Part shown: in pieces, positions 34,505-43,527 of the stretch | Layout of the letters: the number at the start of each line of letters is the position of its first letter | How positions within the stretch are numbered: the first letter of the stretch is position 1 | Assembly: GCA_963838375.1 (NCBI GenBank) | Contig: CAWIQY010000015.1 | Location: 558,001 to 622,000 of the forward strand | Direction of reading: 5' to 3' | Source of the DNA: DVED01 sp963838375 | Lineage (GTDB): Bacteria; Cyanobacteriota; Cyanobacteriia; Cyanobacteriales; Geitlerinemataceae | DNA: 64,000 nt | Position numbers and translations under genes: made by a program | Notes under the pieces: generated by a model | What the model was told of the DNA's origin: nothing | What the model saw: only the letters and a program-made list of their open reading frames with translations | Database searches by the model: none

Positions 34505-36160
34505 TCAAGGTCTGCGCTTCAGAGGTACGGAGATCTCAACGGTACTGGTATTGTCTTTGGGTGGGGTTGCGGTCACGCCGACACTGCGAATGGACTGGAT
34601 GAGGATATTCGCTTCAGGGGAGATCGGTGTGGCTTCCGGCGGTAGGCGGTTGAGAATAGACAAGGCTTGTTCTATATTGACGTACACGTAGCCGAGATTC
34701 GATTTGGGTAGAGACGCGACGGTATCTTGAAACGTTTCGCTTTTCTCCAGATTGGTCGTGGGTTGAGGAACCATCGTTTGCACCAGAGGACCTCCCAGTG
34801 CGATCAGTAGGGAACGATCGTCTAACCAACCATAACTGACCAGAGCCCCCGGCGCGAGTTGGGGAATTGACCATTCGGAGATGGTAATGCCTTGAAACTC
34901 AGTTTCGTTAACCGCCAGAGGTAGGGGCAAACGAGTGCGCACCACCTCGTTCAATTGCTTGAGGGTGGCAGCAGCAGCAGCTCGATCGCTTGTTTCTAGC
35001 ACCAATGCCCCGCCAAATCCAGTTTGCGCTAAAATCCCATCTTGGGAGGGAATTAAACCGAGAGAAAATTCGCCATCCATCCAGCCAAATACCCGATCGG
35101 CTTCCAGTTGCACTTGTTGGAAGCCCGATCGGATTTGCTCAACCGTCTGGGCGACTTCTGGATAGGTTTGAGTTCTGGCAACTAACTGCAACCACACTTG
35201 GTGCAGATCTCGACCGCTGACCAGTATCAGAGTCTCGGCAGGAAAGCGAGTGATAACATTGTTCGGCTCGAGCCTATCGCCCATCGGGGCAACTTCCGGA
35301 TCGAGGTAAGCCATCGCTCTCGCCCGCAATCCCCGATCGTCTACACCGACCCCAACAACCATCGATTTCCAAGACTCAAATTCGGATAAGGTCGATTGGA
35401 CAATTTCGCCGTTTTCCTGGGAAGTCGCAGATTTGAGAAGTGGTTTGTAATCTACTAGATACACTTGGATGAGAGGGTTGGTCACCTCTGCACCGCGCCC
35501 GATCGCCTCCTGGACTTCGGGTTGGCTGGCAAAGGAAGGACTCCCCTGGTAGGTGTCGATCGCTTGTCGGACGAGTTCGGGATCGAAAGCGAGTACCCAG
35601 TGATTTCCCAGCACTGCCATCCCCACGCTTGTCCCGTCTTTCTGAGCGACTTCGGTGAGCGTCACTCCTTTGTAGTTCTGTTCGGCAATTTGCCCCTTGG
35701 CGTTTGCTTTCATTTTTCGGGCAAAGGCTAAGGCTTTGAGTTTATCCCGTACGCCCAAAACCATCAACAGGCGGTCAGGATCGGCAATCCCGGCAGATGA
35801 CTCCCCAGGCAAACGAGCGAAAGTAACTCCCCCAACCCAGGGTCGCACATCCTGGAGCGGATCGACGTTGGTTTTGGCAAGAATATCTTGCCGAACGCGC
35901 TCGATCTGCGCTTCGACAGCTTTTTGGGCTTCTGGAGTCCCAAATCGGTCTAATCGAGACCAGGAACGGCGATCGGTGGAGAGATAAGCCACTCCCCATG
36001 CCGACTCCGGTACGAGTTGGGCAGCGGCAACAGCCCCGCGATTCCCTGTTGGTGCGCCTCGCAGATAAAAGTAGGCGATCGCACCACAGCCCATCACCAC
36101 CGCAGCAATTCCGGCTAGGGATATGATACCTACACGAGATTTTTTTGGGGCTGTAGACAT
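34505..36160 (-). CDS. DUF3352 domain protein
   Basis: A 551-aa protein with one N-terminal membrane anchor (VGIISLAGIAAVVMGCGAIAYFYL) and a large outside domain. The body has the cyanobacterial DUF3352 layout: AAQLVPESAWGVAYLSTDRRSW, NVDPLQDVRPWVGGVTFARLP, FGWMDGEFSLGLIPS and a C-terminal GYVYVNIEQALSILNRLPP. The function is unknown. The start at 36160 (MSTAPKKS) fits the anchor better than the longer frame to 36196. It converges with the broken kinase, 12 bp between stops. Confidence 0.85.
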   Translation of the reverse strand: MSTAPKKSRVGIISLAGIAAVVMGCGAIAYFYLRGAPTGNRGAVAAAQLVPESAWGVAYLSTDRRSWSRLDRFGTPEAQKAVEAQIERVRQDILAKTNVDPLQDVRPWVGGVTFARLPGESSAGIADPDRLLMVLGVRDKLKALAFARKMKANAKGQIAEQNYKGVTLTEVAQKDGTSVGMAVLGNHWVLAFDPELVRQAIDTYQGSPSFASQPEVQEAIGRGAEVTNPLIQVYLVDYKPLLKSATSQENGEIVQSTLSEFESWKSMVVGVGVDDRGLRARAMAYLDPEVAPMGDRLEPNNVITRFPAETLILVSGRDLHQVWLQLVARTQTYPEVAQTVEQIRSGFQQVQLEADRVFGWMDGEFSLGLIPSQDGILAQTGFGGALVLETSDRAAAAATLKQLNEVVRTRLPLPLAVNETEFQGITISEWSIPQLAPGALVSYGWLDDRSLLIALGGPLVQTMVPQPTTNLEKSETFQDTVASLPKSNLGYVYVNIEQALSILNRLPPEATPISPEANILIQSIRSVGVTATPPKDNTSTVEISVPLKRRP

Positions 36161-36597
36161 CTCAAAATTCCTCAATGTTTTGGGCAATGCGTGCATTGGA
36201 AAAGAAATTCAGAATCTTTTGAGAGGCTGTCCGGGTGAAAAGCACATAAAATTTGAACGATCGCCGATTCGATCCTAGTTTGTTATGTCTCACCTACGGC
36301 TGTCCCCTGACTCCAGAACTCTTGGACTCCTCTGTTCGCCTATACCGATCGATTCTGGCACAGACCCCACCTGTAGTCTCTCTCTCGCATTCGCCCGACC
36401 TATCTGTCGTTTCCCCGTGTCAGTCTTGTTCGGATCGATGTGGTGGCACGATCGAGATCGATAAGTGAGTCTCGTTTCCACGTCAACACTTAAAATGGTT
36501 AGAAGATTTCCTATCAGTTACGATGAATTTAAAAAAGTTCGATCGCGAAGGTGAAAACCTGGCAATCTAAAGCTTGAGGGTGAATAGAAGGAAGAGG
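36161..36597. other. Intergenic region between DUF3352 and ebsA
   Basis: No convincing gene. A 71-codon plus-strand frame with a TTG start (36253-36468) is Cys- and Ser-rich but has no family features. The DUF3352 promoter should be within the first 100 bp. Confidence 0.45.
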
Positions 36598-36981
36598 TCA
36601 GTCTTCCATATTCAGTAACTTACTATAAAACTTGCGGTGAAAATCAACCACGTGGGAACGCTTGAAGTTAATCAATAACTCAATCAGAAAATTGATGAAT
36701 TCGTAGTTGGCAACGGTTACTTCGTAGCTGAGGTCGGCATTGCCATCAAATTGAAGGCGACATCGAGTCAAGTCTGCCGGGAGGGAAGACACATTCCAAG
36801 TCGCGACAAAGGGAAGGTTCTTTCCGCCTTCAATGACTCGTTCGCCTTCCAAGCTGCCGGAATCGTAAAGTCCAATGGCATGGGGAAGTGCCATGCGTTG
36901 GTTTGGGGATTTGTAGTAGGGGAGGTAGATGCCAACCTTGGCTTGGGGTGCGGGTTGCAATTTGTCCAAAGAGGTACTCAT
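36598..36981 (-). CDS. ebsA: EbsA-like type IV pilus biogenesis protein
   Basis: A 127-aa cytosolic protein that matches my recollection of the cyanobacterial EbsA family: YLPYYKSPNQRMALPHAIGLYDSGSLEGERVIEGGKNLPFVATWNVSSLPADLTRCRLQFDG, then a helical C-terminus ending in NFKRSHVVDFHRKFYSKLL. EbsA is needed for type IV pilus assembly and, in Synechococcus elongatus, for suppression of biofilms. Immediately upstream (within about 15-30 bp) is the right end of the IsrB element, so the native promoter may have been displaced. No Shine-Dalgarno is visible. Confidence 0.7.
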   Translation of the reverse strand: MSTSLDKLQPAPQAKVGIYLPYYKSPNQRMALPHAIGLYDSGSLEGERVIEGGKNLPFVATWNVSSLPADLTRCRLQFDGNADLSYEVTVANYEFINFLIELLINFKRSHVVDFHRKFYSKLLNMED

Positions 36982-37011
36982 CAGAAAATTTGGGTTTGAA
37001 ACCCCGTCCTT

Positions 37012-38031
37012 TTAGGACGGCTTTACAGTTCGCCATGAGTTGTAAGCCAAAAACTTACAATCCGTGGGCTTGGCGTTTTGACACAGGCGTTTCCCCGTAC
37101 CAAGACAATGTAGGCTAATGCGGGATTTTTTCACATCCTCACCACCGACATAACACTTCCCATACTTGGGATGTTTGACAATTCCCCCACGCTTCAATCC
37201 TTGCGACATAGAACCGCCATAGGGACGGCGATATCCATTTTTTTCGGGGTTGAGAACGTGCAATTGTCTGCGGTGAATGCGAATGGGTTTACATTCCATC
37301 ACCGTTGTATTTTCGGGTGTCAAATCGCCACCGACTAACAGGTAAGCTAGCACCCAAGAATCTACACAATGAGCGTTAAAACTGTTGGATAACTTAGCTT
37401 TAAACTTTTTCAAATCTAATTCCTGACGAGTTAGATAGGTGTCTTTGTAGCCATCAAACTGAGTGACCGGCGCAATTTTTTCTAGTTCCCCGTAGCACCA
37501 TTGCTTACCCACCTCCAGGGGTGAGAACGATGTATTCCATTTCAGACAACCCTTTTTCGTTGTCGCTTTCACATCCTCAATCCCAATATTTGAGATCGGG
37601 AAAATGGCGGCAAGCGCTTTGACGACTCGGATTTTGAATTGCCAGCGTGCTTTCGTACTCGGAGGAATCCCGCCTCGTTTTCGGTTTGGTCGAGGTTGAC
37701 GATACGGTGTTTTTCGATGGCGTCTGGCATTTCTGGCATGGGTACTAGTTTGCTCAGACTCTTTCACCCAGTCAACAGCATGAAACTGCTGATTGAGATA
37801 GGTATGAGCTTTCGTCTTGAGAGTGTATCCTTCACGTTTAGAACCGGGGTCGATTCCCACTGCTAGGGGTTGCGTATGACGATGAGAGGGTTCAACGTTT
37901 AAGCGAACACAGAAAATCCCTTTACGAAAGAAGGGTGTCGCTTTTCCTGACTTAATCCAACGCCCGGCCCTAGGGGGCGTTGTTGGCATCAAAGGACGTT
38001 GATTTGAATCGACAACAGGGACGTATTGCAT
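37012..38031 (-). CDS. isrB: IsrB: HNH-less RuvC nickase of the OMEGA family
   Basis: A 339-aa RNA-guided nickase candidate. The N-terminus has the PLMP domain (NQRPLMPTTPPRAGRWIKSGKATP). RuvC-I is LAVGIDPGSKREGYTL with the catalytic Asp near residue 60. An Arg-rich bridge helix follows (ARNARRHRKTPYRQPRPNRKRGG). RuvC-II is ISNIGIEDVKA with the Glu, and RuvC-III is SFNAHCVDSWVLA with His and Asp. RuvC-II and III are only about 65 residues apart and the CxxC/HNH module of IscB is absent, which defines IsrB. The C-terminal target-interaction part contains RRPYGGSMSQGLKRGGIV and YVGGED. All catalytic residues look intact. Characterised IsrB proteins nick the DNA strand opposite their omega-RNA guide. 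Confidence 0.9.
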   Translation of the reverse strand: MQYVPVVDSNQRPLMPTTPPRAGRWIKSGKATPFFRKGIFCVRLNVEPSHRHTQPLAVGIDPGSKREGYTLKTKAHTYLNQQFHAVDWVKESEQTSTHARNARRHRKTPYRQPRPNRKRGGIPPSTKARWQFKIRVVKALAAIFPISNIGIEDVKATTKKGCLKWNTSFSPLEVGKQWCYGELEKIAPVTQFDGYKDTYLTRQELDLKKFKAKLSNSFNAHCVDSWVLAYLLVGGDLTPENTTVMECKPIRIHRRQLHVLNPEKNGYRRPYGGSMSQGLKRGGIVKHPKYGKCYVGGEDVKKSRISLHCLGTGKRLCQNAKPTDCKFLAYNSWRTVKPS

Positions 38032-38033
38032 GA

Positions 38034-38290
38034 TGTCGGTTTGGCGATAAACCTGACTTTATAATTCCCTTCGACTTTGACTAACGGAGTGGTTACGGGT
38101 TAGGGAAGCGCCTGTAACGTCCTGCGATGTGCCACCATCAGTTAGTTCAAATTGGCTTTTCAGCCGTTGTCTAGTCCTACTTACGCTTGTGTTCCACCTG
38201 TGGCTGGGTTTCCCGACAAGCCCCATCCCTTTAGGGTAGGGTTAGTGACAAATCATTCACAAGTCAATAGACCAAAAAGACGAACGGGAC
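38034..38290 (-). ncRNA. HEARO/omega RNA upstream of isrB
   Basis: The non-coding DNA 5' of isrB reads, on the minus strand, as a set of GC-rich stems: ACCCTACCCTAAAGGGATGG, CCCAGCCACAGGTGG, AGTAGGACTAGAC and ATCGCAGGACGTTACAGGCG. Placement and style match the HEARO RNA family that serves as omega RNA in IscB/IsrB systems, where the guide lies at the 5' end just outside the scaffold, here around 38290-38310. Borders are approximate, and covariance-model confirmation was not possible. Confidence 0.65.
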
Positions 38291-38311
38291 TGTCCGAATT
38301 CTTCCATCAGC

Positions 38312-38649
38312 TTGCGGGGCAAGAGGAATGCCTCTGGGCTGGGAAAATTTGCTAGATTCCCGGCATCTGGGAGCTACTTAGAGATTATCATGCCAATTGA
38401 GCTGAAATTGCCAGCCGCGATCGCCGGTGTTGTCCAATCCGGCAATCACCCAAATCCAATCGTACCCCAAAACTCTCCACTCCAGGTGGGGATAGTCCCA
38501 GGGAAGGGACAGCTAATCGATCGGGCTAGTTGTAAAGGCTTGTAAAGCGAACCGACGACAGCTATACTGAAATCGGATTTGACCGCTATTTGTCGTTAAT
38601 TAGATCGGTGTTTTTTTGTAGACAGCGACAAGAAAATCTATTTTTAACA
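38312..38649. other. Intergenic DNA between the IsrB element and a TnpB relic
   Basis: Open frames here are short and lack recognisable domains. This segment probably holds the original upstream region of ebsA, now separated from it by the IsrB element. Confidence 0.35.
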
Positions 38650-38806
38650 TCGGTAAGACATTTCGTGTCTCCGGTCAGCAAATCCGTGTAACCGTTCGCG
38701 AGCGCGTCTCCGTAGGAGTTACTCATCGTTGGTGGTGGCAAGCATCCTCCGATGCGCTCCGCCGGTGCTGTACTCTTATAGTCAGCGTCGGGGGGATGTC
38801 ACGAAT
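38650..38806 (+). mobile_element. Decayed TnpB 3' end and right end, same family as the intact copy
   Basis: CGGTAAGACATTTCGTG recalls the GCGGTAGGGCATTCCGT segment of the intact tnpB, and the end GTGCTGTACTCTTATAGTCAGC then GTCGGGGGGATGTCACG parallels its right end and the relic at 23.85 kb. Several stops and indels have removed any reading frame. Confidence 0.65.
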
Positions 38807-39032
38807 AATATCGTCCCGCTGTTTTGTTCTTCGTCCTTTGTCCTTGGCAACCCCAAACGGACAGCCGACGATCGGAGGAAATCTCGACACTCCATGGTTT
38901 GCGAGATAGGTTTTGGGAGTTTTTCAGTCGATGCGCGCGAATTTTTGGTCAGCGAGAAATGCTTCGAGGGAATTTGAACCGCTCAGTTCGGTTCTGGGAG
39001 CTCCCTATGACAATACCGACCTAACCGAGGGA

Positions 39033-40363
39033 ATGGGCGATACTCCGGAAAAGTCGCTGCGGGAACGGAGTTCCTATCGAGGGTATGCCGGACGGAGACA
39101 GAAAGCCGCGATCGTCATGGCAGCGATTTGGGGCGGGACGATTCTGCTTCATTCCCTGTCTTGGGGCTCCCAGATCGTACTGAGCTTAACCGGCTTGATG
39201 GGGATTCAACTGTTGCGGCTGTTCCTAGCCACCCCAAGAGCAGGGGGGGGACGTTGCCGCCCGATCTACCCCTCCAGGAATTTCCTTATGTTTCCTTATT
39301 GGTGGCAGCTAAAGATGAGGAAGCCGTAATCGGTCAGACCATTGCCCTGCTCTGCGATTTAGATTACCCGATCGATCGCTACGAAGTTTGGGCGATCGAC
39401 GATTGCAGCACAGATAACACCCCCGGCGTGTTAGATCGGTTGACCAGAGACTATCCTAACTTGCGGGTTTTGCATCGTGGGGCGGGGTCTGGAGGCGGAA
39501 AATCTGGCGCGTTGAATCAAGCGCTGGGGTTGGCACAAGGTGAGATTGTGGCGGTGTTCGATGCCGATGCTCACGTGAGTCGGGACGTGCTAATGCGCGT
39601 GCTTCCCTATTTTCACCGCCCAGAGGTGGGTGCCGTGCAAATGCGCAAGTCGATCTCCAATGCCAACGAGAACTTCTGGACTCGGGGTCAAGCTGCGGAA
39701 ATGGCATTAGATTCGTTTTTCCAACAACAACGATCGTGGTTGGGTGCTGTTGGCGAATTGCGCGGAAACGGTCAGTTTGTCCGACGAGAGGCGCTCGAAC
39801 GTTGCGGCTATTTTAACGAAGAAACGATTACTGACGATCTAGATTTGACCTTGCGCTTGCATTTAGACGGTTGGGAGATCGATTGCATCACCTCTCCGGC
39901 TGTAGGAGAAGAGGGGGTTACAGGGGCGATCGCACTTTGGCATCAACGCTCTCGGTGGGCAGAAGGGGGCTACCAGCGCTATCTGGACTACTGGCGATTG
40001 ATTGCCCAAACACGATTGAGGATCGGCAAGAAGATCGATTTGCTGACATTTATTGTCATTCAGTATCTGTTACCCACAGCCGCCGTTCCGGACTTGTTAA
40101 TGGCGATCGCCAGACACCGCATGCCGATTCTCAGTCCGGCCACGGGACTGACAGTTGCATTCTCCTTTGTGGGAATGTCCCTCGGTCTGCGACAGATCCG
40201 TACGGCTGATTCGACACGTCCTCGCATTTGGATGACGCTGTGGACATCAGTGCAAGGGACGATTTATATGTTTCACTGGTTTGCGGTGATTGCCAGTACC
40301 ACGGCGCGAGTGTCTGTTCGACCCAAACGTTTGAAGTGGGTGAAGACCGTGCATCGGGGATAG
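39033..40363 (+). pseudogene. Processive family 2 glycosyltransferase with a frameshift in a G8 run
   Basis: The first part (39033-39250, possibly from ATG 38931) gives a short cytoplasmic leader and two hydrophobic segments (AAIVMAAIWGGTILL, GSQIVLSLTGLMGIQLLRLFLA). At the G8 run (39243-39250) the protein continues in another frame as TLPPDLPLQEFPYVSLLVAAKDEEAVIGQTI. This is a GT2 domain with AIDDCSTDNT, VFDADAHVSRDVL, ETITDDLDLTLRL and QRSRWAEGG (QxxRW), the signature set of cellulose/hyaluronan-synthase-type enzymes, then C-terminal membrane helices. The whole would be about 440 aa. It is either phase-variable, a sequencing error or a young pseudogene. The sugar polymer is unknown. Confidence 0.85.
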
Positions 40364-40543
40364 TTATTGGTTATTAGCTAAGATTCGGGAGTGCGGGGTG
40401 AAGATATGGAATTTTTGTCTTGTCTAATTTGCCAGCTTTTGAATAGAAAGCGTATCATAGACGGATGCGCTAACGGACAACCGGCTCGCTGACTGTCTTG
40501 GACGGTTTAGCCAGAGCGGGTTTCAGATTTCCTGGAGGTTTCT

Positions 40544-42517
40544 ATGAGCTACTGTTTCCACCCACACTGCCAGAATCCCGAAAACGATCGATCGGCAGAT
40601 CGGTGTCGAAGTTGCGGATCGACGTTACTCCTCAAGTCCCGTTATCGCATTTTGCAACCGCTCAGTCGGGGAACCGGACATCGCACGTTTCTGGCTCTCG
40701 ACGAGCATCGACCTTCTCAGCCGAACTGCACGATCCAACAATTCTCCGCCACGAGTCGAGGAGAGATTGAGGGTGCCATCAATCTCATCGAGGCGGCTTG
40801 CGAGCATCCCCAACTGCCAGATTTCTTTGCCTCTTTTACCGATGAAGGCTATCTGTATTTAGTTCAGGACTATGTTGAAGGGGAAAACCTCGCTGAAGAA
40901 CTCGAATCGGCAGGAAACTTCAGCGATCGCCAAATCCGAGAATTACTTGAGGACATTTTACCCGTTTTGCAGTGGATGCACGATCGCCAATTGATTCATG
41001 GCGACCTCAAACCCGAAAACCTGATTCGCCGGGAAGCAGACCATCGACTGATGTTAGTCGATTTGGGTTCGGTCAGACCCACGAAGGGGAAACGGAACAC
41101 CCTCTCGGGAACTGCAATGGGTTCTGCCGAGTATGCTGCGCCAGAACAATTACAAGGTCGAGCGATACCCAGTAGCGATTTGTATAGCTTAGGCGCGATC
41201 TGCATTGGCTTACTGACGGATATGACGCCCTTCGATCTGTTCGATCCGCAGACAGATACGTGGATGTGGCGATCGCACCTGCAAACTCGAGTCAGTCCCC
41301 AACTGGGTCGCATCATCGATCGACTGCTCCAAGCGTCTTTGAGAGATCGCTATCGATCGGCTGCCGAAGTCCTCGCCGATTTGCAGGCTCGCGATGGTTT
41401 GCCCCAAGTCGTGCGGAAATTGGCTCGCTGGGATCTCGCAGCCACAGTGGGCGCGGGTATCGCCATTGCTTTGACTGCCTTGACTCCTCGATCGCCCGCA
41501 CCCATTCCGGCTCCCTCTTTCCAATCCTCTCCCACCCCGACTCCTCGGCTCTACAATTTGCCCCTGCGCCCTTCTTCCCCAGGAACCCACACCCTCAGCT
41601 CGGCTTGGGGTTCCGTGTGGTCGGTGGCAACCAGTCCCGACGGTCGCGTCCTCGTCACTGGGGGGGCTGACGGTACGATTCAAATCCGACAGCTAAATCA
41701 GACCTGTTTGAAATCGGCTTCGTGCAACCCCACCCAACTCCTGGTGGGTCATTCGGCAGCCGTGTGGGCAGTTGCGGTCAGTCCGGACGGTCGTTTCCTC
41801 GCCAGCGCCAGCAAAGACAAAACGGTGAAGCTGTGGAATCTACAAACCGGAGATCCGATCGATACTTTGTACGGACATGGTGGAGAAGTCTTTGACGTCG
41901 CATTTAGTCCAGACAGTCGAACCCTTGCCAGTGTCGGAGAAGACGGAGCGGTCAGACTGTGGAATACCAACCTTCCTTACGGACAATCCCGTACCGTTGC
42001 TCTGCGCCAAACCCTCAGAGGTCATACCCATGAGGTGAAATCCGTGGCTTTCTTGCCCGACGGCGATCGATTGGTGACCGGAAGTGCTGACAAAACTGTC
42101 AAATTATGGGACGTTCCCATGGGACGAGCGATCGCTCAATTTGAACAATCGGCAGCCGTTTGGTCGGTAGCAATCAGTCCGGATGGTCGGACTCTAGCCA
42201 GTAGCAATGCCGATGGCAGTATCGCGCTTTGGAACATGGCAATCGGACTTCCGATTAAAACGATCGCTCGTCAGAAACCTGCTAGTCAGTCTCTCGTGTT
42301 TAGTCCAGACGGTCAAACCCTTGCCAGCGCAGATGCTCATGGGACGATCGAACTGTGGCGAGTGAAAACCGGATGTCGCCGAAGCTTGCTTAAACACCAT
42401 TCGGGTTGGGTCGATCTAGCATTCAGTCCCGATGGTCAGACGCTCTTTAGTGGTAGCTACGACGAGACGATTAAATTGTGGCAGATGCCTGGGGCAAAAG
42501 CGAGGGGTTGGCATTGA
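40544..42517 (+). CDS. Ser/Thr kinase-like domain fused to seven WD40 repeats
   Basis: Residues 1-30 carry a double-Cys zinc-ribbon-like motif (CFHPHCQNPE, CRSCGS). Residues about 33-285 form a Hanks-type kinase fold, with LIHGDLKPENLI in the catalytic loop (HGD rather than HRD), DLGSVRP in place of DFG and AAPEQL. The Gly-rich loop is degenerate (SRGTGHRTFLA) and the usual VAIK-lysine position reads CTIQQF, so ATP use is doubtful. A hydrophobic segment near 305 may be membrane-spanning (LAATVGAGIAIALTAL). Seven WD40 units follow (for example SVAISPDGRTLASSNADGSIALWNM). A GGAGG ribosome site precedes ATG 40544. It is probably a pseudokinase or weak kinase with a scaffold propeller. Confidence 0.87.
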   Translation: MSYCFHPHCQNPENDRSADRCRSCGSTLLLKSRYRILQPLSRGTGHRTFLALDEHRPSQPNCTIQQFSATSRGEIEGAINLIEAACEHPQLPDFFASFTDEGYLYLVQDYVEGENLAEELESAGNFSDRQIRELLEDILPVLQWMHDRQLIHGDLKPENLIRREADHRLMLVDLGSVRPTKGKRNTLSGTAMGSAEYAAPEQLQGRAIPSSDLYSLGAICIGLLTDMTPFDLFDPQTDTWMWRSHLQTRVSPQLGRIIDRLLQASLRDRYRSAAEVLADLQARDGLPQVVRKLARWDLAATVGAGIAIALTALTPRSPAPIPAPSFQSSPTPTPRLYNLPLRPSSPGTHTLSSAWGSVWSVATSPDGRVLVTGGADGTIQIRQLNQTCLKSASCNPTQLLVGHSAAVWAVAVSPDGRFLASASKDKTVKLWNLQTGDPIDTLYGHGGEVFDVAFSPDSRTLASVGEDGAVRLWNTNLPYGQSRTVALRQTLRGHTHEVKSVAFLPDGDRLVTGSADKTVKLWDVPMGRAIAQFEQSAAVWSVAISPDGRTLASSNADGSIALWNMAIGLPIKTIARQKPASQSLVFSPDGQTLASADAHGTIELWRVKTGCRRSLLKHHSGWVDLAFSPDGQTLFSGSYDETIKLWQMPGAKARGWH

Positions 42518-42547
42518 AGGCAGTCCGATCGCACCACCGCAAAACAG

Positions 42548-42584
42548 GACAAAATAACCGTTTACTAGCGGTTATTTTGTCTTT
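42548..42584 (+). terminator. Terminator after the kinase-WD40 gene
   Basis: GACAAAATAACCG (42548-42560) and CGGTTATTTTGTC (42569-42581) form a perfect 13-bp stem with an 8-nt loop, followed by TTT. It lies between the kinase gene and the convergent DUF5131 gene and may act for both strands. Confidence 0.85.
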
Positions 42585-42669
42585 GAGATGTTGGCTGAGA
42601 CTCTTTTGCCGTGGGCGTTGAGGAGATCGTAACACCTGTCTTTCTCTCTGATCTCACCCATATGATGTC

Positions 42670-43527
42670 CTAGTTCTGACCCTTGCTATACCAAGGCAAT
42701 TCTTTAGGACGAGCCTTTAAATTTTCTTTAAAGTATACAGAGGTATCAGAGGCTCTAGCCTGTCTCATCAAATCTTCAACCCAACTCCATTCAGGTTGAA
42801 ATTCAGGCTCTTTGCTAGTACGACTTTGACCCCCAATTGCGATTAAATCAAACATCTCGAGACTCTGGAAATTCAATGGCTCTAACATCGGTTCGATCGA
42901 GAGCCATTTCACCTTAGCTTTGATGTTTCTGAAGGATTTTTCTGCCAGAGAAACTCTTGACTGAGTATCAACAGTCGTACCCACCCAAACATTTTCTGGA
43001 AAACCACCCAACTTATCATTAATTTCTTGCAACCGCTGGGGGAACTTTGTTAAAAAAAGAAAATTCCATTCTGGAGAGGATTCAACGGATTGAAAAACCT
43101 GAAGAATCCAGTCTTCAGGAACCCATTTTCCAAATAGATCTGCCATCGAACAAGTAAAGACGTTCTTCGCAAAGACTTGAGCATCCTCAAGATTGATTCG
43201 CCTCTTTTTTGCTTCATTTTTTATCCGAGCAGATGTCATGGGCTTCATATTTTTTGGTGCATGGAGCCTTCCAGGATAAAAAGTTGGCTCAAACTTAGTT
43301 TCATAAAATCGATTGGCGATATCTCTTGCATAGCAGTACGAACAACCATGCCAACAACCCGTGACAGGGTTCCAAGTCCACCAAGCCCAGTCAACCATCT
43401 CGTTTGTGCTGTTAAACTGAGATTTAGTGTTACTCTGCACGACGTATAGCTGACGTCCATCTTCCAATTGAAGAACTTCAATATTCTCCTTATTATCAAA
43501 AAGAGCCGGTTGTAAGGTTTTTGTCAT
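42670..43527 (-). CDS. DUF5131 (phage Gp37/Gp68-like) protein with CxxxCxxC motif
   Basis: A 285-aa protein whose start shows NPVTGCWHGCSYCYARDIANRF near residue 54, a CxxxCxxC array identical in spacing to the [4Fe-4S] site of radical SAM enzymes. Other conserved parts are FTCSMADLFGKWVP, FLFLTKFPQRL, VWVGTTVDTQSR, WLSIEPMLEPL and LIAIGGQSR, typical of the DUF5131 family. The role is not established. The gene overlaps the upstream TcmP gene by 4 bp (ATGA), so they are coupled. Low GC compared with the neighbours suggests horizontal transfer. It is the three-Cys-motif protein that TcmP accompanies. Confidence 0.88.
   Translation of the reverse strand: MTKTLQPALFDNKENIEVLQLEDGRQLYVVQSNTKSQFNSTNEMVDWAWWTWNPVTGCWHGCSYCYARDIANRFYETKFEPTFYPGRLHAPKNMKPMTSARIKNEAKKRRINLEDAQVFAKNVFTCSMADLFGKWVPEDWILQVFQSVESSPEWNFLFLTKFPQRLQEINDKLGGFPENVWVGTTVDTQSRVSLAEKSFRNIKAKVKWLSIEPMLEPLNFQSLEMFDLIAIGGQSRTSKEPEFQPEWSWVEDLMRQARASDTSVYFKENLKARPKELPWYSKGQN

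Larger units (their letters stand above)
36990..38300 (-). mobile_element. IsrB-carrying IS200/IS605-like element
   Basis: The element consists of an omega-RNA-like leader, isrB and a right-end hairpin CCGTCCT/AGGACGG (37004-37020) whose loop and 3' arm include the isrB stop codon. There is no tnpA transposase, so it is non-autonomous and would need a Y1 transposase in trans. The exact ends cannot be fixed without an empty site; the outer borders given are estimates. Confidence 0.65.

Noticed and set aside
36253..36468. Cys-rich 71-residue frame upstream of the DUF3352 gene
   Set aside because: TTG start, no ribosome site, no paired CxxC arrangement and no recognisable family.
37012..38031. 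Considered as a full IscB
   Set aside because: The segment between RuvC-II and RuvC-III is too short and has no HNH histidines or CxxC pairs, so IsrB is the right class.
38152..38545. Plus-strand frames over the isrB leader
   Set aside because: They run through the predicted omega RNA and have no coding features.
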